A DNA stretch of 64,000 bases from G963677085 sp963677085 (GTDB lineage Bacteria > Planctomycetota > Planctomycetia > Pirellulales > Thermoguttaceae): assembly GCA_963677085.2 (NCBI GenBank), contig CAXXFH010000004.1:3906001-3970000 (forward strand), in the 5' to 3' direction. The number at the start of each line of letters is the position of its first letter. Position 1 is the stretch's first letter. The notes beneath the pieces were generated by a model. That model saw only the letters and a program-made list of their open reading frames with translations, was not told the DNA's origin and did no database searches. Below, piece by piece: positions 16,473-25,265 of this stretch. Made by a program: the position numbers and the translations under genes.

Positions 16473-17672
16473 ATGAGACAGACAGCGTTGATTGTTCTGG
16501 GATGTTTTGCCACGGCGTCGGCGGTCGTTGCCGCGGAGCAAGGGGGCCCTCGTTTCACGAAGCGGACTCTTGCCGAGCAATTCTACTGCGAAGGCGCGTA
16601 CTTCGGCGACTTCAATCGCGACGGCCAGATGGACGTCGTAGCCGGACCGTTCTGGTTCGAAGGGCCGGACTTCAAGAAACAGCATGAAATCCGCACGCCG
16701 AAGACGTACGATCCGAAGGGATACTCCGACAACTTTTTGACCTACACGGACGATATCAACGGCGACGGATGGACCGACGTCTTCTTTGCGCCTTGGCCCG
16801 GTAAAGAGGGTTTTTGGTACGAAAACCCGGCCGATCGAGGCGGCCCCTGGAAGCAACATTCGGCTCTGCCGGACGTGGGCAACGAATCGCCGATGTGGGG
16901 CGATGTGACGGGCGACGGCCAGCCGGAGTTGATCTTCAACACCTCGGGCTACTTGGGCTATGCCACCTACGATCGGGCGAAGCCGGAAGAACCTTGGAAC
17001 TTCCATGCGGTTTCCGGCAAGAGCGACCGTTACCAAAGGTATACCCATGGCGTTGGCTTCGGCGATATCAACGGCGACGGTCGCGTGGACCTGGTCGAGA
17101 GCATCGGCTGGTGGGAGCAGCCCGCTGAAGTCAAGGAGGGCCAGCCCTGGCCGTTCCATCCCGCACGCCTTGCCGAGGCCGCCGCCCAGATGCTCGTCTA
17201 CGATGTCGACGGCGACGGGCATAACGACGTGATCACTGCCTGGCATTGCCATCACTACGGTTTGGTCTGGCAGAAACAGGTCCGGCAACCCAACGGCGAA
17301 ATCGCCTGGCAGCAAAACGTGATCCTCAAGCCGGAACCCGACCTGAACTCGCCCGAACTGCGGATCAGCCAACTCCACGCCTTCGATCTGGTCGACATAA
17401 ACGGCGATGGTTTGAAGGACATCCTGACGGGCAAGCGATTTTGGGCCCACGGCCCGAAAGGAGACAAAGAGCCCGGCGCCCCGGCCGTCGTCTACTGGTT
17501 CGAACTGAAACGCGGTGAACAGGGAAACGTGGAGTACGTCCCTCATATGATCGACGACAACTCCGGCGTCGGCACCCAGGTGACGGCCGCGGACCTCAAC
17601 GGCGACGGCATCCCCGACGTGATCGTGGGCAACAAGAAGGGGATTTTCCTTCACCTCAGCGGGGCGAAGTAG
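16473..17672 (+). CDS. Exported FG-GAP/VCBS repeat protein
   Basis: The 399-residue protein starts with a signal peptide (MRQTALIVLGCFATASAVVA). It has seven calcium-binding-type repeats spaced 45-60 residues apart: DFNRDGQMDVV, DINGDGWTDVF, DVTGDGQPELI, DINGDGRVDLV, DVDGDGHNDVI, DINGDGLKDIL and DLNGDGIPDVI. This predicts a seven-bladed beta-propeller, one full turn. Such proteins are typical planctomycete and verrucomicrobial secreted proteins; calcium and carbohydrate or protein binding is likely but unproven. AGGAAAG lies eight bases before the ATG. It follows the TIM-barrel gene on the same strand, with a repeat in between. Confidence 0.85.
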   Translation: MRQTALIVLGCFATASAVVAAEQGGPRFTKRTLAEQFYCEGAYFGDFNRDGQMDVVAGPFWFEGPDFKKQHEIRTPKTYDPKGYSDNFLTYTDDINGDGWTDVFFAPWPGKEGFWYENPADRGGPWKQHSALPDVGNESPMWGDVTGDGQPELIFNTSGYLGYATYDRAKPEEPWNFHAVSGKSDRYQRYTHGVGFGDINGDGRVDLVESIGWWEQPAEVKEGQPWPFHPARLAEAAAQMLVYDVDGDGHNDVITAWHCHHYGLVWQKQVRQPNGEIAWQQNVILKPEPDLNSPELRISQLHAFDLVDINGDGLKDILTGKRFWAHGPKGDKEPGAPAVVYWFELKRGEQGNVEYVPHMIDDNSGVGTQVTAADLNGDGIPDVIVGNKKGIFLHLSGAK

Positions 17673-17770
17673 CTAAACCGGCATTGCCCGAATGAAAACA
17701 CCGTGGGTGCCACCCACGGCCACTACGTTGGCCCCTGACTCAAGCTGTTCGAGGTCGGGAGAAACCACCG

Positions 17771-18802
17771 ATGACCGACAGTCAGTGGGAATGCCTGCTG
17801 CGAATCCTGGACGGGGGACTTCTCTCCCCCGTCCCTGTCGGCTTCCTTGTCGACGGGCCATGGGTCTGTGGCGTAAACAATCTTCGCCTGATAGACTACT
17901 TCACCGACACGCAGACGTGGCTTCGCGCCAATCTGGAGGCAGTCGAGCGATTTCCCGAGGTGCTCTGGCTTCCGGGCTTTTGGGCGGAGTTTGGCATGAT
18001 ATCGAATCCGCCGTCGTTCGGCGCGAAATGCATCTGGCCCGAAGACGGTTTTCCTTCTTGTGAACCAGTACTTCGCGATTGTTCGGACATCGCCAGCCTT
18101 CAACAACCCAACGTCCGTAGCGACGGGCTTCTGCCATTGATCATCCAGCGTCTCAGGCAGTGTCGCCCCGCGATTGAGGCGGCCGGGCATCGAATTCGAT
18201 TTGCCTGCTGCCATGGCCCGATCACGATTGCCTCGTATCTGCTCGGACACAATGAGTTCTTCCTCGCTTGTCGGACGGAAGCTGAAGCGATCCAGCGACT
18301 GTTGGAGATGACCACTCGCTTCGTGATCGATTGGCTGGCATTCCAGAAAGAAGAATTTCCGTCGATTGATGGCGTTCTGATCCTCGAGGACCTGATGGGG
18401 TTCGTCGGCCCCCAGGATTTTGAGACACTGGTTCTACCTCGCATGCAGCGGATCTTCGCGTCGCTTCCCGTTTCCGTTCGTTTCCTGCACAACGACGCGT
18501 TCGGATTGATTACGGCACGGCACTTGGTGGACATGGGAGTGAACCTGTTCAATTTTTCTTTTGAGCATGATTTCCAAGAGGTTCGCCAGTTGGCGGGCAA
18601 CAGTGTGACGTTGCTGGGGAACATCCCGCCCCGCGATGTCCTTGGCCTGGGGAGTTCGGACGACATTCGTCGGAGTGTTACCGACTTGCTGTCTTCCGTG
18701 GCCGACCGTCGCCGCATGATCGTATCCGCTGGCGGCTTCACGCCCAGCGGGTTCGACTCGACAAAGATCGACGCCTTTTGCCAAGCCGTCGCCGTCCAGT
18801 AA
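17771..18802 (+). CDS. URO-D superfamily protein (methyltransferase/decarboxylase-like)
   Basis: The 343-residue cytoplasmic protein resembles the uroporphyrinogen decarboxylase/MtaA-CmuA superfamily: FACCHGPITIASYLLGHNEFF in the middle, then VLILEDLMGFVGPQDFETLVLPRMQRIF, SVRFLHNDAFGLITARHLVDMGVNLFNFSFEHD, VTLLGNIPPRDVLGLGSSDDI and a terminal MIVSAGGFTPSGF. In MtaA-type enzymes this fold moves methyl groups between corrinoid and a thiol; in HemE it decarboxylates porphyrin. The sequence has the conserved NIPPRD element but no obvious HxCxn zinc site, so chemistry is open. ATG 17771 has a GGGAG box about ten bases upstream. A second superfamily member is at 57870. Confidence 0.72.
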   Translation: MTDSQWECLLRILDGGLLSPVPVGFLVDGPWVCGVNNLRLIDYFTDTQTWLRANLEAVERFPEVLWLPGFWAEFGMISNPPSFGAKCIWPEDGFPSCEPVLRDCSDIASLQQPNVRSDGLLPLIIQRLRQCRPAIEAAGHRIRFACCHGPITIASYLLGHNEFFLACRTEAEAIQRLLEMTTRFVIDWLAFQKEEFPSIDGVLILEDLMGFVGPQDFETLVLPRMQRIFASLPVSVRFLHNDAFGLITARHLVDMGVNLFNFSFEHDFQEVRQLAGNSVTLLGNIPPRDVLGLGSSDDIRRSVTDLLSSVADRRRMIVSAGGFTPSGFDSTKIDAFCQAVAVQ

Positions 18803-18855
18803 ATTGGACAATGCCAGATGGTTTTTCGCAACAGCGTTTGCCAACCGTCAGGGAA

Positions 18856-18911
18856 CGATCGGAGATTCGCCGGTGTTGCCTTGGCAGCGAGAGGGTCACG
18901 ATGCGATGGCG
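18856..18911. repeat. Dispersed repeat family R4, partial copy
   Basis: CGGAGATTCGCCGGTGTTGC followed by CTTGGCAGCGAGAGGGTCACG matches the right half of the repeat at 13851-13970. It lies in the gap between convergent genes. Confidence 0.5.
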
Positions 18912-19017
18912 TATGTTCCCGTCGCTTTGCGATACCCGGAGTCTGATGAGACCAGCGAAGCGGCGAAGCCGCAAGCGGCTGATTCTCCACTGACCACTAT
19001 CCGCTGACAACTAATCC

Positions 19018-20508
19018 TTACCCCGCCCCCACGCCGCGATCGAAAGCGTCCTGGTCGCGTTGGTATAACGCCAGGACCGACTCGAACGTGCCGCTGGAGA
19101 TTTTCCACACGGGATTCTCGTCGCTGTGGGCGTTGCAGTGGGCCGTGAATAGCCGGTACATGAACCGGAAGAGGTGACGCGGGACGCGGAGACTGCTGAA
19201 GGCGGCGATCAGGCGGTTGCGATCGACCGAGTCGTCGAACAATGCGGCCAGCGTGGGCGAACTGCCATCGGACGCACAGGCGCCGATCCGCGAGTTGGCC
19301 ACGTCGTAGAGCGACTCGCCTGTCCAATCGAGCGAACGGATCAGGTTCTGCTTGTCGAGCCGTGCTCGTTGGTGGAAGTCGCGGTCCTCGCGGTCCAATA
19401 GTCGTTCCAATTCGATGGGCAACAGCATCTTCAACCCCAAGCCTGGGTGTTTGAGGAACTTGTTGTCCAACATCGACCAGACCAGGGCTTTCATCAGATC
19501 GGTCGAACCGTTGATCAGATACGGTTCGTCCACCCGATCGATCAGTACGAGGATTCCTTCGAGATCCATCGCCCGAAGCACACCCTGCAGCTTGGCCAGC
19601 ATTTCGTAGCGGTCGTCGGTGCGCTGTTGGTTGGGCAGCGGTTGACCGTCGATTTCTCCCTTGCGAAAGTTCATCAGCGTGCGGCGCAAAGCCGTGACAT
19701 TGTGGTTCAGCGCCTTCGTGTTGCGCGAGATGCGCCATGCCTGCCACCAGCATTTCAGGCACCGCCACGTTCGAGGAGCCCAACCGGCGGCCACCGCCAA
19801 GTAGGGCCAAATCGTTTGCAGCCACGGCCAAAGGCTGAACGTGGCCAGGATGACGATTACCGCCAGGGTTACGCCAATGCCCAGGGCCAAATCGCCGTGG
19901 GCCATCCATGCAGGAAAGCGAAGCTTGCGGCGAAGTTTCTGCCAACGCTCGCGGGGATTCTCGGCCGTCGACTGATCGTAGCAGGCGGCCAGCAGCAAAA
20001 CGTCACGTGCCTGGGAGTGGTCGAGTTTGTCGATCGGCAACGGTTCGTCGCGTGCGGCCGGATGCCGAGCCTGGCGGTTGTCGAGAGTTCGATCGACCAG
20101 TTGAGTTACGGCCAGCGAGAGCAGGGCATCCATGTGGTCCCAAAGACGCCACTGGCCAAGCAGTCGATCGGGGCGCCGGCGCCGGCCCATGCATCGCTCG
20201 CGAAACCGATCCAGGTAGGGGTTGAAGTCGTCGTATTCGACCACAAACACTTGGTGTTCGGGATTGTCGGCGTTGAAGTCGGCCAGGTGCCGGGCCAATT
20301 GCAGACGGATGGCCGTCTTGCCGGACCCCTTTTCGCCAAACACGACGGCCGTGGCCGGTTCGCGGGGATTGCCGAAGATCTTGTCCCACGCCGGGTGATA
20401 GGTTTTTCGGATGCACGCCCCTTTGAAGACCAAGTCGGTCTGGGCGTCTTCGTCGGCAAACGGATTGGTGGCGATGCCGTGGTGTTCGAGATATTGCTGG
20501 ATCTTCAT
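19018..20508 (-). CDS. Membrane-associated P-loop ATPase (KAP/AAA-like)
   Basis: The 496-residue protein begins MKIQQYLEHHGIATNPFADE and has a Walker A at residues 58-65 (GEKGSGKT). A Walker B-like ILVLIDRVDEP lies in the second half. One or two hydrophobic segments sit between them at about residues 210-250 (LGIGVTLAVIVILATFSLWPW). A membrane segment inserted within a P-loop NTPase is the pattern of KAP-type NTPases, although I cannot confirm the family. The C-terminal helices (SLRVPRHLFRFMYRLFTAH) resemble a STAND/AAA lid. It may sense or signal at the membrane. The start at 20508 avoids a stretch encoded by intergenic repeat DNA; its ribosome site is weak. It is a lone gene. Confidence 0.68.
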   Translation of the reverse strand: MKIQQYLEHHGIATNPFADEDAQTDLVFKGACIRKTYHPAWDKIFGNPREPATAVVFGEKGSGKTAIRLQLARHLADFNADNPEHQVFVVEYDDFNPYLDRFRERCMGRRRRPDRLLGQWRLWDHMDALLSLAVTQLVDRTLDNRQARHPAARDEPLPIDKLDHSQARDVLLLAACYDQSTAENPRERWQKLRRKLRFPAWMAHGDLALGIGVTLAVIVILATFSLWPWLQTIWPYLAVAAGWAPRTWRCLKCWWQAWRISRNTKALNHNVTALRRTLMNFRKGEIDGQPLPNQQRTDDRYEMLAKLQGVLRAMDLEGILVLIDRVDEPYLINGSTDLMKALVWSMLDNKFLKHPGLGLKMLLPIELERLLDREDRDFHQRARLDKQNLIRSLDWTGESLYDVANSRIGACASDGSSPTLAALFDDSVDRNRLIAAFSSLRVPRHLFRFMYRLFTAHCNAHSDENPVWKISSGTFESVLALYQRDQDAFDRGVGAG

Positions 20509-20880
20509 GAAAGCTTCGAGCCCAACGGCGTTGAGAAAGCTAGCCTGGCGACCTGCGACCGGAGTCCAACTCCGGCGGCTCGCCACGCTTCATTGATGTT
20601 TGCATCGAAAATGATCGCTTCAGGAAACCGAATACCTGGAAATCCAGGCGCCCGTTGGTCGCCTTCGGCTTATTAGAGGCGGTTTCAAAACCCAGTTTCG
20701 GCTTCATAGACCCACCGAACGAATGTCCCTATTGGTAGATTTGAAACGGCTTCTAGCCATGCAAACGCCAATAGGATCGACCGACGAATTACTTGCCGAT
20801 TTGCCGGGCCGTGCTTCGCAACGTCCCTCAGTTTCTGCCCTGGTAAAGTGTAAGTTGTTTTTCGGTCCGGCCTCAGGACA
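20509..20880. other. Intergenic gap filled by repeats
   Basis: Within these 372 bp CTGGAAATCCAGGCGCCCGT then TGGTCGCC is at 20637-20665; its inverted relatives are near 57650-57685. R5a (GAGGCGGTTTCAAAACCCAG ... TTTGAAACGGCTTCTA) is at 20677-20754 and R5b at 20786-20876. No gene is seen. Confidence 0.5.
20677..20876 (+). repeat. Dispersed repeats R5a + R5b, copy 2
   Basis: R5a is bounded by GGTTTCAAAACCC and GATTTGAAACGGCTTCTA and recurs at 28616-28694. R5b contains ACTTGCCGATTTGCCGGGCC, GTGCTTCGCAACGTCCC and AAGTTGTTTTTCGGTCCGG and recurs at 28501-28575 in reverse. The two modules neighbour each other at both loci but in different relative orientation. Confidence 0.68.
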
Positions 20881-22029
20881 CTAGTGCACCACATCCGGAA
20901 CGCGTTCCGGATGATCGTTGTCCGGGGAAAAGACGTCGGCGACCCGCCAAGCCAACACCGATCGACTCGTGGGCATCGTCGAGCGGCTTGGTTCTGGATT
21001 GGGTTCTCTTGTGAATACCCAGAAAAACACGCCGCCGAGGATGAGCACCGCGATCACGAGTGCCACGATCGCCAGTACTTGGTTGTTCTGCGATCGGCGT
21101 TTCGACTTGGTTCGCCGTGCGCGGGCCGTCTCACCCGCCGAGGCGGCGCCTTCGGTCGCAATATTGGCCAAGGGGGATGATTTGGCTCCGGCGCCCAATT
21201 GTGGAAAGACCTGGGAGGCCTCTTGCCAGTCGCGCCAGCCTTCACGCCAAACGAGCGAGTCGCCGCTGACCCGGCCTTCGTTGATCCACGACCGCATGAC
21301 GTCTTGGCCCGCCGGCCCGAACTGCCCGCCCGACGGCGGACGAACGTACCACACAGAGTCGTCGGGTTCGGCCAACGGGTCGGGAACACCCGGGGGTGCC
21401 GCGCCCAGTGGCGTCGCCATGGGAACATTTGCTGCGGGGACTTCGCCGCCTTGACCGGGGACGGGAAAGGCCGCCGAGGGGCCGGCCGCACTGTCGTCTT
21501 GCGACGCGAAGAAACCGCCCTCGGGCGGAGCGAACTGGGGTTGTGTGCCCAAGCCATCGCCGGCCGGGGCATACCCGCCAGAAACATCAGTCGCGGCTTG
21601 CGGCTGTTCCGGATAGCCCGATGCGGCAGGTTGCTGCGCAGCAGTTCCAGGTTGCTGTGCCGGAGGTTGCTGGGTAACTGGTTGCGCGGCAACCGGCTGC
21701 ACTGTGGCCACAGGTTGTGCCGTGGCTGCCGGCTGCGTTGCGGCTGTGGGTTGCGCAGTGGTTTTGGGTTGCGCAGTGGTTTTGGGTTGCACTGTGGACT
21801 GCGCAACACCGGTTACCGGAGCATCGCTAGGCGTCGCTTGCGCCACCTGGGTTTCCACCGCCTGCGTGGTCGACTGCGAATGCGCAGCGACATCTTTCGA
21901 GCGCGGCCGGGTGCTCTCGGTGGGTATCTGGATCTTGGCACCGCAGAACGGACAGATCCCTTTGCGCCCCGCCTGGAACTCTTTGACGTTCAGTTTGTGT
22001 CCGTTGGGACAATAAAAGCGGATACCCAT
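20881..22029 (-). CDS. Zinc-ribbon and GYF-domain membrane protein
   Basis: The 382-residue protein opens with a zinc-ribbon-like module (MGIRFYCPNGHKLNVKEFQA, then GICPFCGAKI; Cys7, Cys26, Cys29 and His11 as candidate ligands). It continues with ~170 residues of Gln/Pro/Ala/Thr low complexity (TAQPKTTAQPTAATQPAAT). A GYF_2/DUF4339 domain follows at about 225-280 (WYVRPPSGGQFGPAGQDVM, SWINEGRVSGDSLVWREGW). One membrane helix is near residues 320-340 with a short tail. This module set is frequent in planctomycetes and is thought to be a protein-protein adaptor; its partner is unknown. GGAG lies about a dozen bases before the ATG. It appears to be a single-gene unit. Confidence 0.75.
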   Translation of the reverse strand: MGIRFYCPNGHKLNVKEFQAGRKGICPFCGAKIQIPTESTRPRSKDVAAHSQSTTQAVETQVAQATPSDAPVTGVAQSTVQPKTTAQPKTTAQPTAATQPAATAQPVATVQPVAAQPVTQQPPAQQPGTAAQQPAASGYPEQPQAATDVSGGYAPAGDGLGTQPQFAPPEGGFFASQDDSAAGPSAAFPVPGQGGEVPAANVPMATPLGAAPPGVPDPLAEPDDSVWYVRPPSGGQFGPAGQDVMRSWINEGRVSGDSLVWREGWRDWQEASQVFPQLGAGAKSSPLANIATEGAASAGETARARRTKSKRRSQNNQVLAIVALVIAVLILGGVFFWVFTREPNPEPSRSTMPTSRSVLAWRVADVFSPDNDHPERVPDVVH

Positions 22030-22686
22030 CGTGTCATCGACTCCAGCGTTCCGGGCCGATTCCCTCGTTTAGTGGTCTCGTCAGGCTGCACCATCCCCCC
22101 GGTAAGACTACGTTACAAAGAAGCTGGCCGCAACCCTTATTGATGTCTGCATTTTCATTGAACGGTTGGCCACGAGTGGATGCCTTGAAACCGGGTGCCC
22201 GTTGATCGCTAATCTTTGTCAAAAACTCCGCAATCCGTGCCAATAGTGGCACATGGGACAATAACATTCATTATATCGCGCGTCAGATCGATGTGAAGTT
22301 GAAGCGTCTACCACACCCGGAGGGTATGCACGGGCCCGGTTGGCCCCCGGTTTCGGTTGTCCACGTCCTCATCGCTCTGGTGGCGAATTGGCCTGGAGCC
22401 AAAAGGCCGTTTTTGCCACAATCCCGGCTCTTTGCCTCGTTAATGTCCCAGGGCTGCCAACCAAACCGGTGTTACCACCACCCTGTCAAAGAATTGAGGT
22501 GCCATGCCCACGCTCGCGTAGGCACGTTCCTGGCGATTACAGCATGCCCACGCAAGCGTGGGCATGGCATCCGATCCCTGGTTTAAGAGTTGACGAAGCG
22601 CAGGAGTCCGTAACGCTGTCGCTACTGGTGTCCGAAATGGTATCTCGGACGTGGTGTTAACGCCACTTTCGGTCGGGAGGAGCAAT
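22030..22686. other. Divergent intergenic region with repeats
   Basis: 657 bp lie between a minus-strand and a plus-strand gene. Identifiable parts: a reverse partial R1 copy at 22446-22486 (CAAACCGGTGTTACCACCAC) and an R3 copy at 22499-22589. The promoters should lie near 22030-22150 and 22590-22680; no boxes could be assigned. I see no protein gene. Confidence 0.5.
22499..22589 (-). repeat. Dispersed repeat family R3 (CTTGCGTGGGCATG), copy 1
   Basis: Read on the minus strand: CTCTTAAACCAGGGATCGG, TGCCATGCCCACGCTTGCGT, GGGCATGCTGTAATCGCC, AGGAACGTGCCTACGCGAGC, GTGGGCATGGCACC. The plus-strand copy at 43693-43779 shares the opening and both GGGCATG blocks. CCCACGCAAGCGTGGG forms a perfect small palindrome. 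Confidence 0.7.
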
Positions 22687-24996
22687 ATGATTCGCTCGAT
22701 TACGTATTTCACTGTGGGGTCGCTGCTAGTGGCCCTGTTTGTCGGATGTGGGGTTCAAGACGAGCAAGCCGATGTGCCCTCGGACGGAGCTATTGCGCAA
22801 CGCCCGGTCGATTCATCTCAAGCCGCCATCGATCCCGCGGTATTGCCGGAGGATCCTTCGCGGATGGCTTGGGAGCCACCGGCCGAGATGTCACCACCTA
22901 AGCCGATGCAAGCGGTGCCCGATCCGGCGTCGGCCGCTCCGGTGGCTGATCCAACGTCATCGCCCGACGCAGCGGTACGTTACTCACTGGATCCGACCAC
23001 ACCGCGAGACCCGGCCGCATCGCCCGACTTGCTAGCTCCGGTCGATCCGGTCGTTGAGCGTCCGGGTTACGGCGCCGCACAACCTGACTCGATTGCGCCG
23101 TATGAACCGTTGCGTGGATCGGAGTCGCCGCGGATTGGCGACATTCCCTTCGACGTGCAACGACGAGCGGTGCGCGAGCGAATGGAGCCGATTCAAGCTC
23201 AAGAAGTCACGCAAATGCCGCTGAATTCTGCCCAGACGTCGGAGACGATGACGATTGATCGTCCCCAGGCGGTGACCGCCCGAGTCCAAGCTCCGCAGGC
23301 AGCCGGCACGAGTCCCCGTTTGCGTTCGAGTGCCAGTCCCAGCGCGCCGTCGACGTCGTCGTCTTTGCTCCGAACACCCGCCACGACGCTTCCCTCCACG
23401 CAACTTCCAAACACAAGATATTCACCGGTTGAGACGCCTGCCGCGGAGCCGTTTGCGGCCGAGTCGCCAGCGATGAGATCGCTAGCGGCGGAGCCGATGC
23501 CAGAACCGGCGGCAGAGCCCGCGACGGCAGAACCGCCCGCTATGCGGATGCTGATGAGCAACCCCTTACCGCGGGCGGCGGCATCCGAGTCGGCCGTGCC
23601 TGCTGAAGAGTCGATGCCCGTCGAGGAGTCGATGCTGGGCGGCGGGGAAGAGTCGGTCGAAGAGACGTTGCGCAAAGAGTCGACTCCGCTTGAAGAATCG
23701 CTGGCTGCCGCGCCCGAAGAGACGACGCTCGAATCAGAGGCACCAGAGCAATCGGCCGATGCAACTGCTGCTGCCGAGGCCGAAACCGACGAGGATTTTG
23801 AGACCGTCCAGGTCTTCTACGCCACCGACCGGCAGTCGTTGGGCGCAGCGTCCAGCGATCAACTGGCCTTCGTAACCTGGGGGATTGCCACATTGATGAC
23901 GGTCGGACTGGGATTGATCCTTGCGGCTGTCGGCTACGGGCGGCGACGTTCTCGGCCGATGCAGATTGCGGCCATGTGCTCCGCTGGCGGGGCCGCTGTG
24001 TTGGGCCTGTTGACGGCCATCGCCGCCTTTCAGGATTTCACCGCCGAGAAATTGCCCGAGACAACCAAAATCGCCTACGGCAACCAGCGAGGCGAGGTTG
24101 AATACGGCACGTGCGAGGTGAGCATCCCGAAGAACCATGCCGTGGGCCAGTTGGAAGCCCCCAGTGTTTTGAAACTCGATTTCCGCGAGAATCCCGAACG
24201 CCACGTGATGCTGCTAGGCGTCGAGCCGCTCGATGGTGAGAAGTTTTTCAGCCAGGTGCGAGAAAAGGTCGGCACGTCGCACGAACAACGCGCATTCGTA
24301 TTTGTCCACGGCTATAACGTGACCTTCGACGACGCCGCCCGACGCACTGCGCAAATGACCTACGATCTGAAGTACGACGGCGCGCCGATCTTTTACAGTT
24401 GGCCGTCGCAAGGTGGGTTGTTCCAGTATACGATCGACGAAAACAACGTCGCCTGGACCGTGCCGCACCTGAAACAGTTTCTCATCGACGTGGCCGAACG
24501 GTCGGGCGCCAGGCAAATCCACCTGATTGCCCACAGCATGGGCAACCGTGCGTTGACCTCGGCCTTGAAGGAGCTGGCCTACATTCCCGAGATCGAGCGG
24601 CCCAAGTTCCGCGAGGTGATCCTCACGGCGCCCGACGTGGACGCCGAGATTTTCAAACGCGATATCGTGCCGGCGATCGTCAAAACGACCGATCGCGTAA
24701 CGCTCTACGCCTCGTCGAACGACAAGGCGCTGGCCTCGTCGAAACAAGTTCACGGCAGCCCCAGGGCGGGCGAGTCGGGCGAAAACCTGGTTGTCGTGCC
24801 GGGTATCGACACGATCGACGTTTCGGCCATCGACACCAGCCTCTTCGGCCTGAATCACTCGTACTACGGCAGCAACGACACGGTACTGGCTGACCTCTTC
24901 ACGCTCTTGCACGAAGCCAAACCCCCGGCCCAACGCCACTGGCTACACGCCCGTATGGCCGACGCACTTCCGTATTGGGAATTCCAGCGGAAGTAG
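22687..24996 (+). CDS. DUF900-type alpha/beta hydrolase lipoprotein with long disordered region
   Basis: The 769-residue protein has a lipobox (signal ending LFVGC, Cys18) and a GGAGGAG box before ATG 22687. Residues ~20-370 are Pro/Ala/Glu/Ser low complexity with repeated PAAEP and EESMP units. VQVFYATDRQSLG introduces the hydrolase part and is interrupted by two membrane helices at about 392-418 and 426-448. The DUF900 alpha/beta hydrolase domain (about 460-769) shows FVHGYNVTFDDAARRTAQM, IHLIAHSMGNRAL (nucleophile Ser ~616), DVDAEIF and NHSYYGSND (possible His). Related proteins are esterase- or lipase-like with unknown substrate. Lipid anchor plus two helices is an unusual topology. Confidence 0.78.
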   Translation: MIRSITYFTVGSLLVALFVGCGVQDEQADVPSDGAIAQRPVDSSQAAIDPAVLPEDPSRMAWEPPAEMSPPKPMQAVPDPASAAPVADPTSSPDAAVRYSLDPTTPRDPAASPDLLAPVDPVVERPGYGAAQPDSIAPYEPLRGSESPRIGDIPFDVQRRAVRERMEPIQAQEVTQMPLNSAQTSETMTIDRPQAVTARVQAPQAAGTSPRLRSSASPSAPSTSSSLLRTPATTLPSTQLPNTRYSPVETPAAEPFAAESPAMRSLAAEPMPEPAAEPATAEPPAMRMLMSNPLPRAAASESAVPAEESMPVEESMLGGGEESVEETLRKESTPLEESLAAAPEETTLESEAPEQSADATAAAEAETDEDFETVQVFYATDRQSLGAASSDQLAFVTWGIATLMTVGLGLILAAVGYGRRRSRPMQIAAMCSAGGAAVLGLLTAIAAFQDFTAEKLPETTKIAYGNQRGEVEYGTCEVSIPKNHAVGQLEAPSVLKLDFRENPERHVMLLGVEPLDGEKFFSQVREKVGTSHEQRAFVFVHGYNVTFDDAARRTAQMTYDLKYDGAPIFYSWPSQGGLFQYTIDENNVAWTVPHLKQFLIDVAERSGARQIHLIAHSMGNRALTSALKELAYIPEIERPKFREVILTAPDVDAEIFKRDIVPAIVKTTDRVTLYASSNDKALASSKQVHGSPRAGESGENLVVVPGIDTIDVSAIDTSLFGLNHSYYGSNDTVLADLFTLLHEAKPPAQRHWLHARMADALPYWEFQRK

Positions 24997-25085
24997 TGTA
25001 GGGTGGCGTGGTGTTGGGTGCCACTGGCTGCTCGTCAGCCGGTGAAGACGTTGGGTCTGCAAAAACGGCGGCAAGCGGGTGGCGG

Positions 25086-25200
25086 GTAGCCCCGATAGCT
25101 CTGCTATCGGGGTGCCGAAGGCACATGAGGTGGCGAGGAATTTTCTCATGCCCCTTGCGGCTGCGCCGCCCCGATAGCAGAACTATCGGGGCTACCCGTT
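25086..25200. repeat. Paired CCCCGATAG..CTATCGGGG hairpins
   Basis: AGCCCCGATAGCTCTGCTAT then CGGGG at 25088-25112, and CCCCGATAGCAGAACTATCG then GGGCTACCCG at 25170-25200, are inverted relative to each other and each forms a hairpin. They separate the DUF900 gene from the small membrane protein and could end transcription in either direction. Confidence 0.6.
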
Positions 25201-25265
25201 GGTCATCTCCTGGCCAAGAAACGCACCACCCATGGATCGGCAATCCTGACCACGGTATCGATACC

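Noticed and set aside
19447..20676. 409-codon plus-strand open frame opposite the P-loop ATPase
   Set aside because: The antisense protein is Gln/Arg/Val-rich without motifs, while the minus strand has a clear Walker A and homologous patterns.
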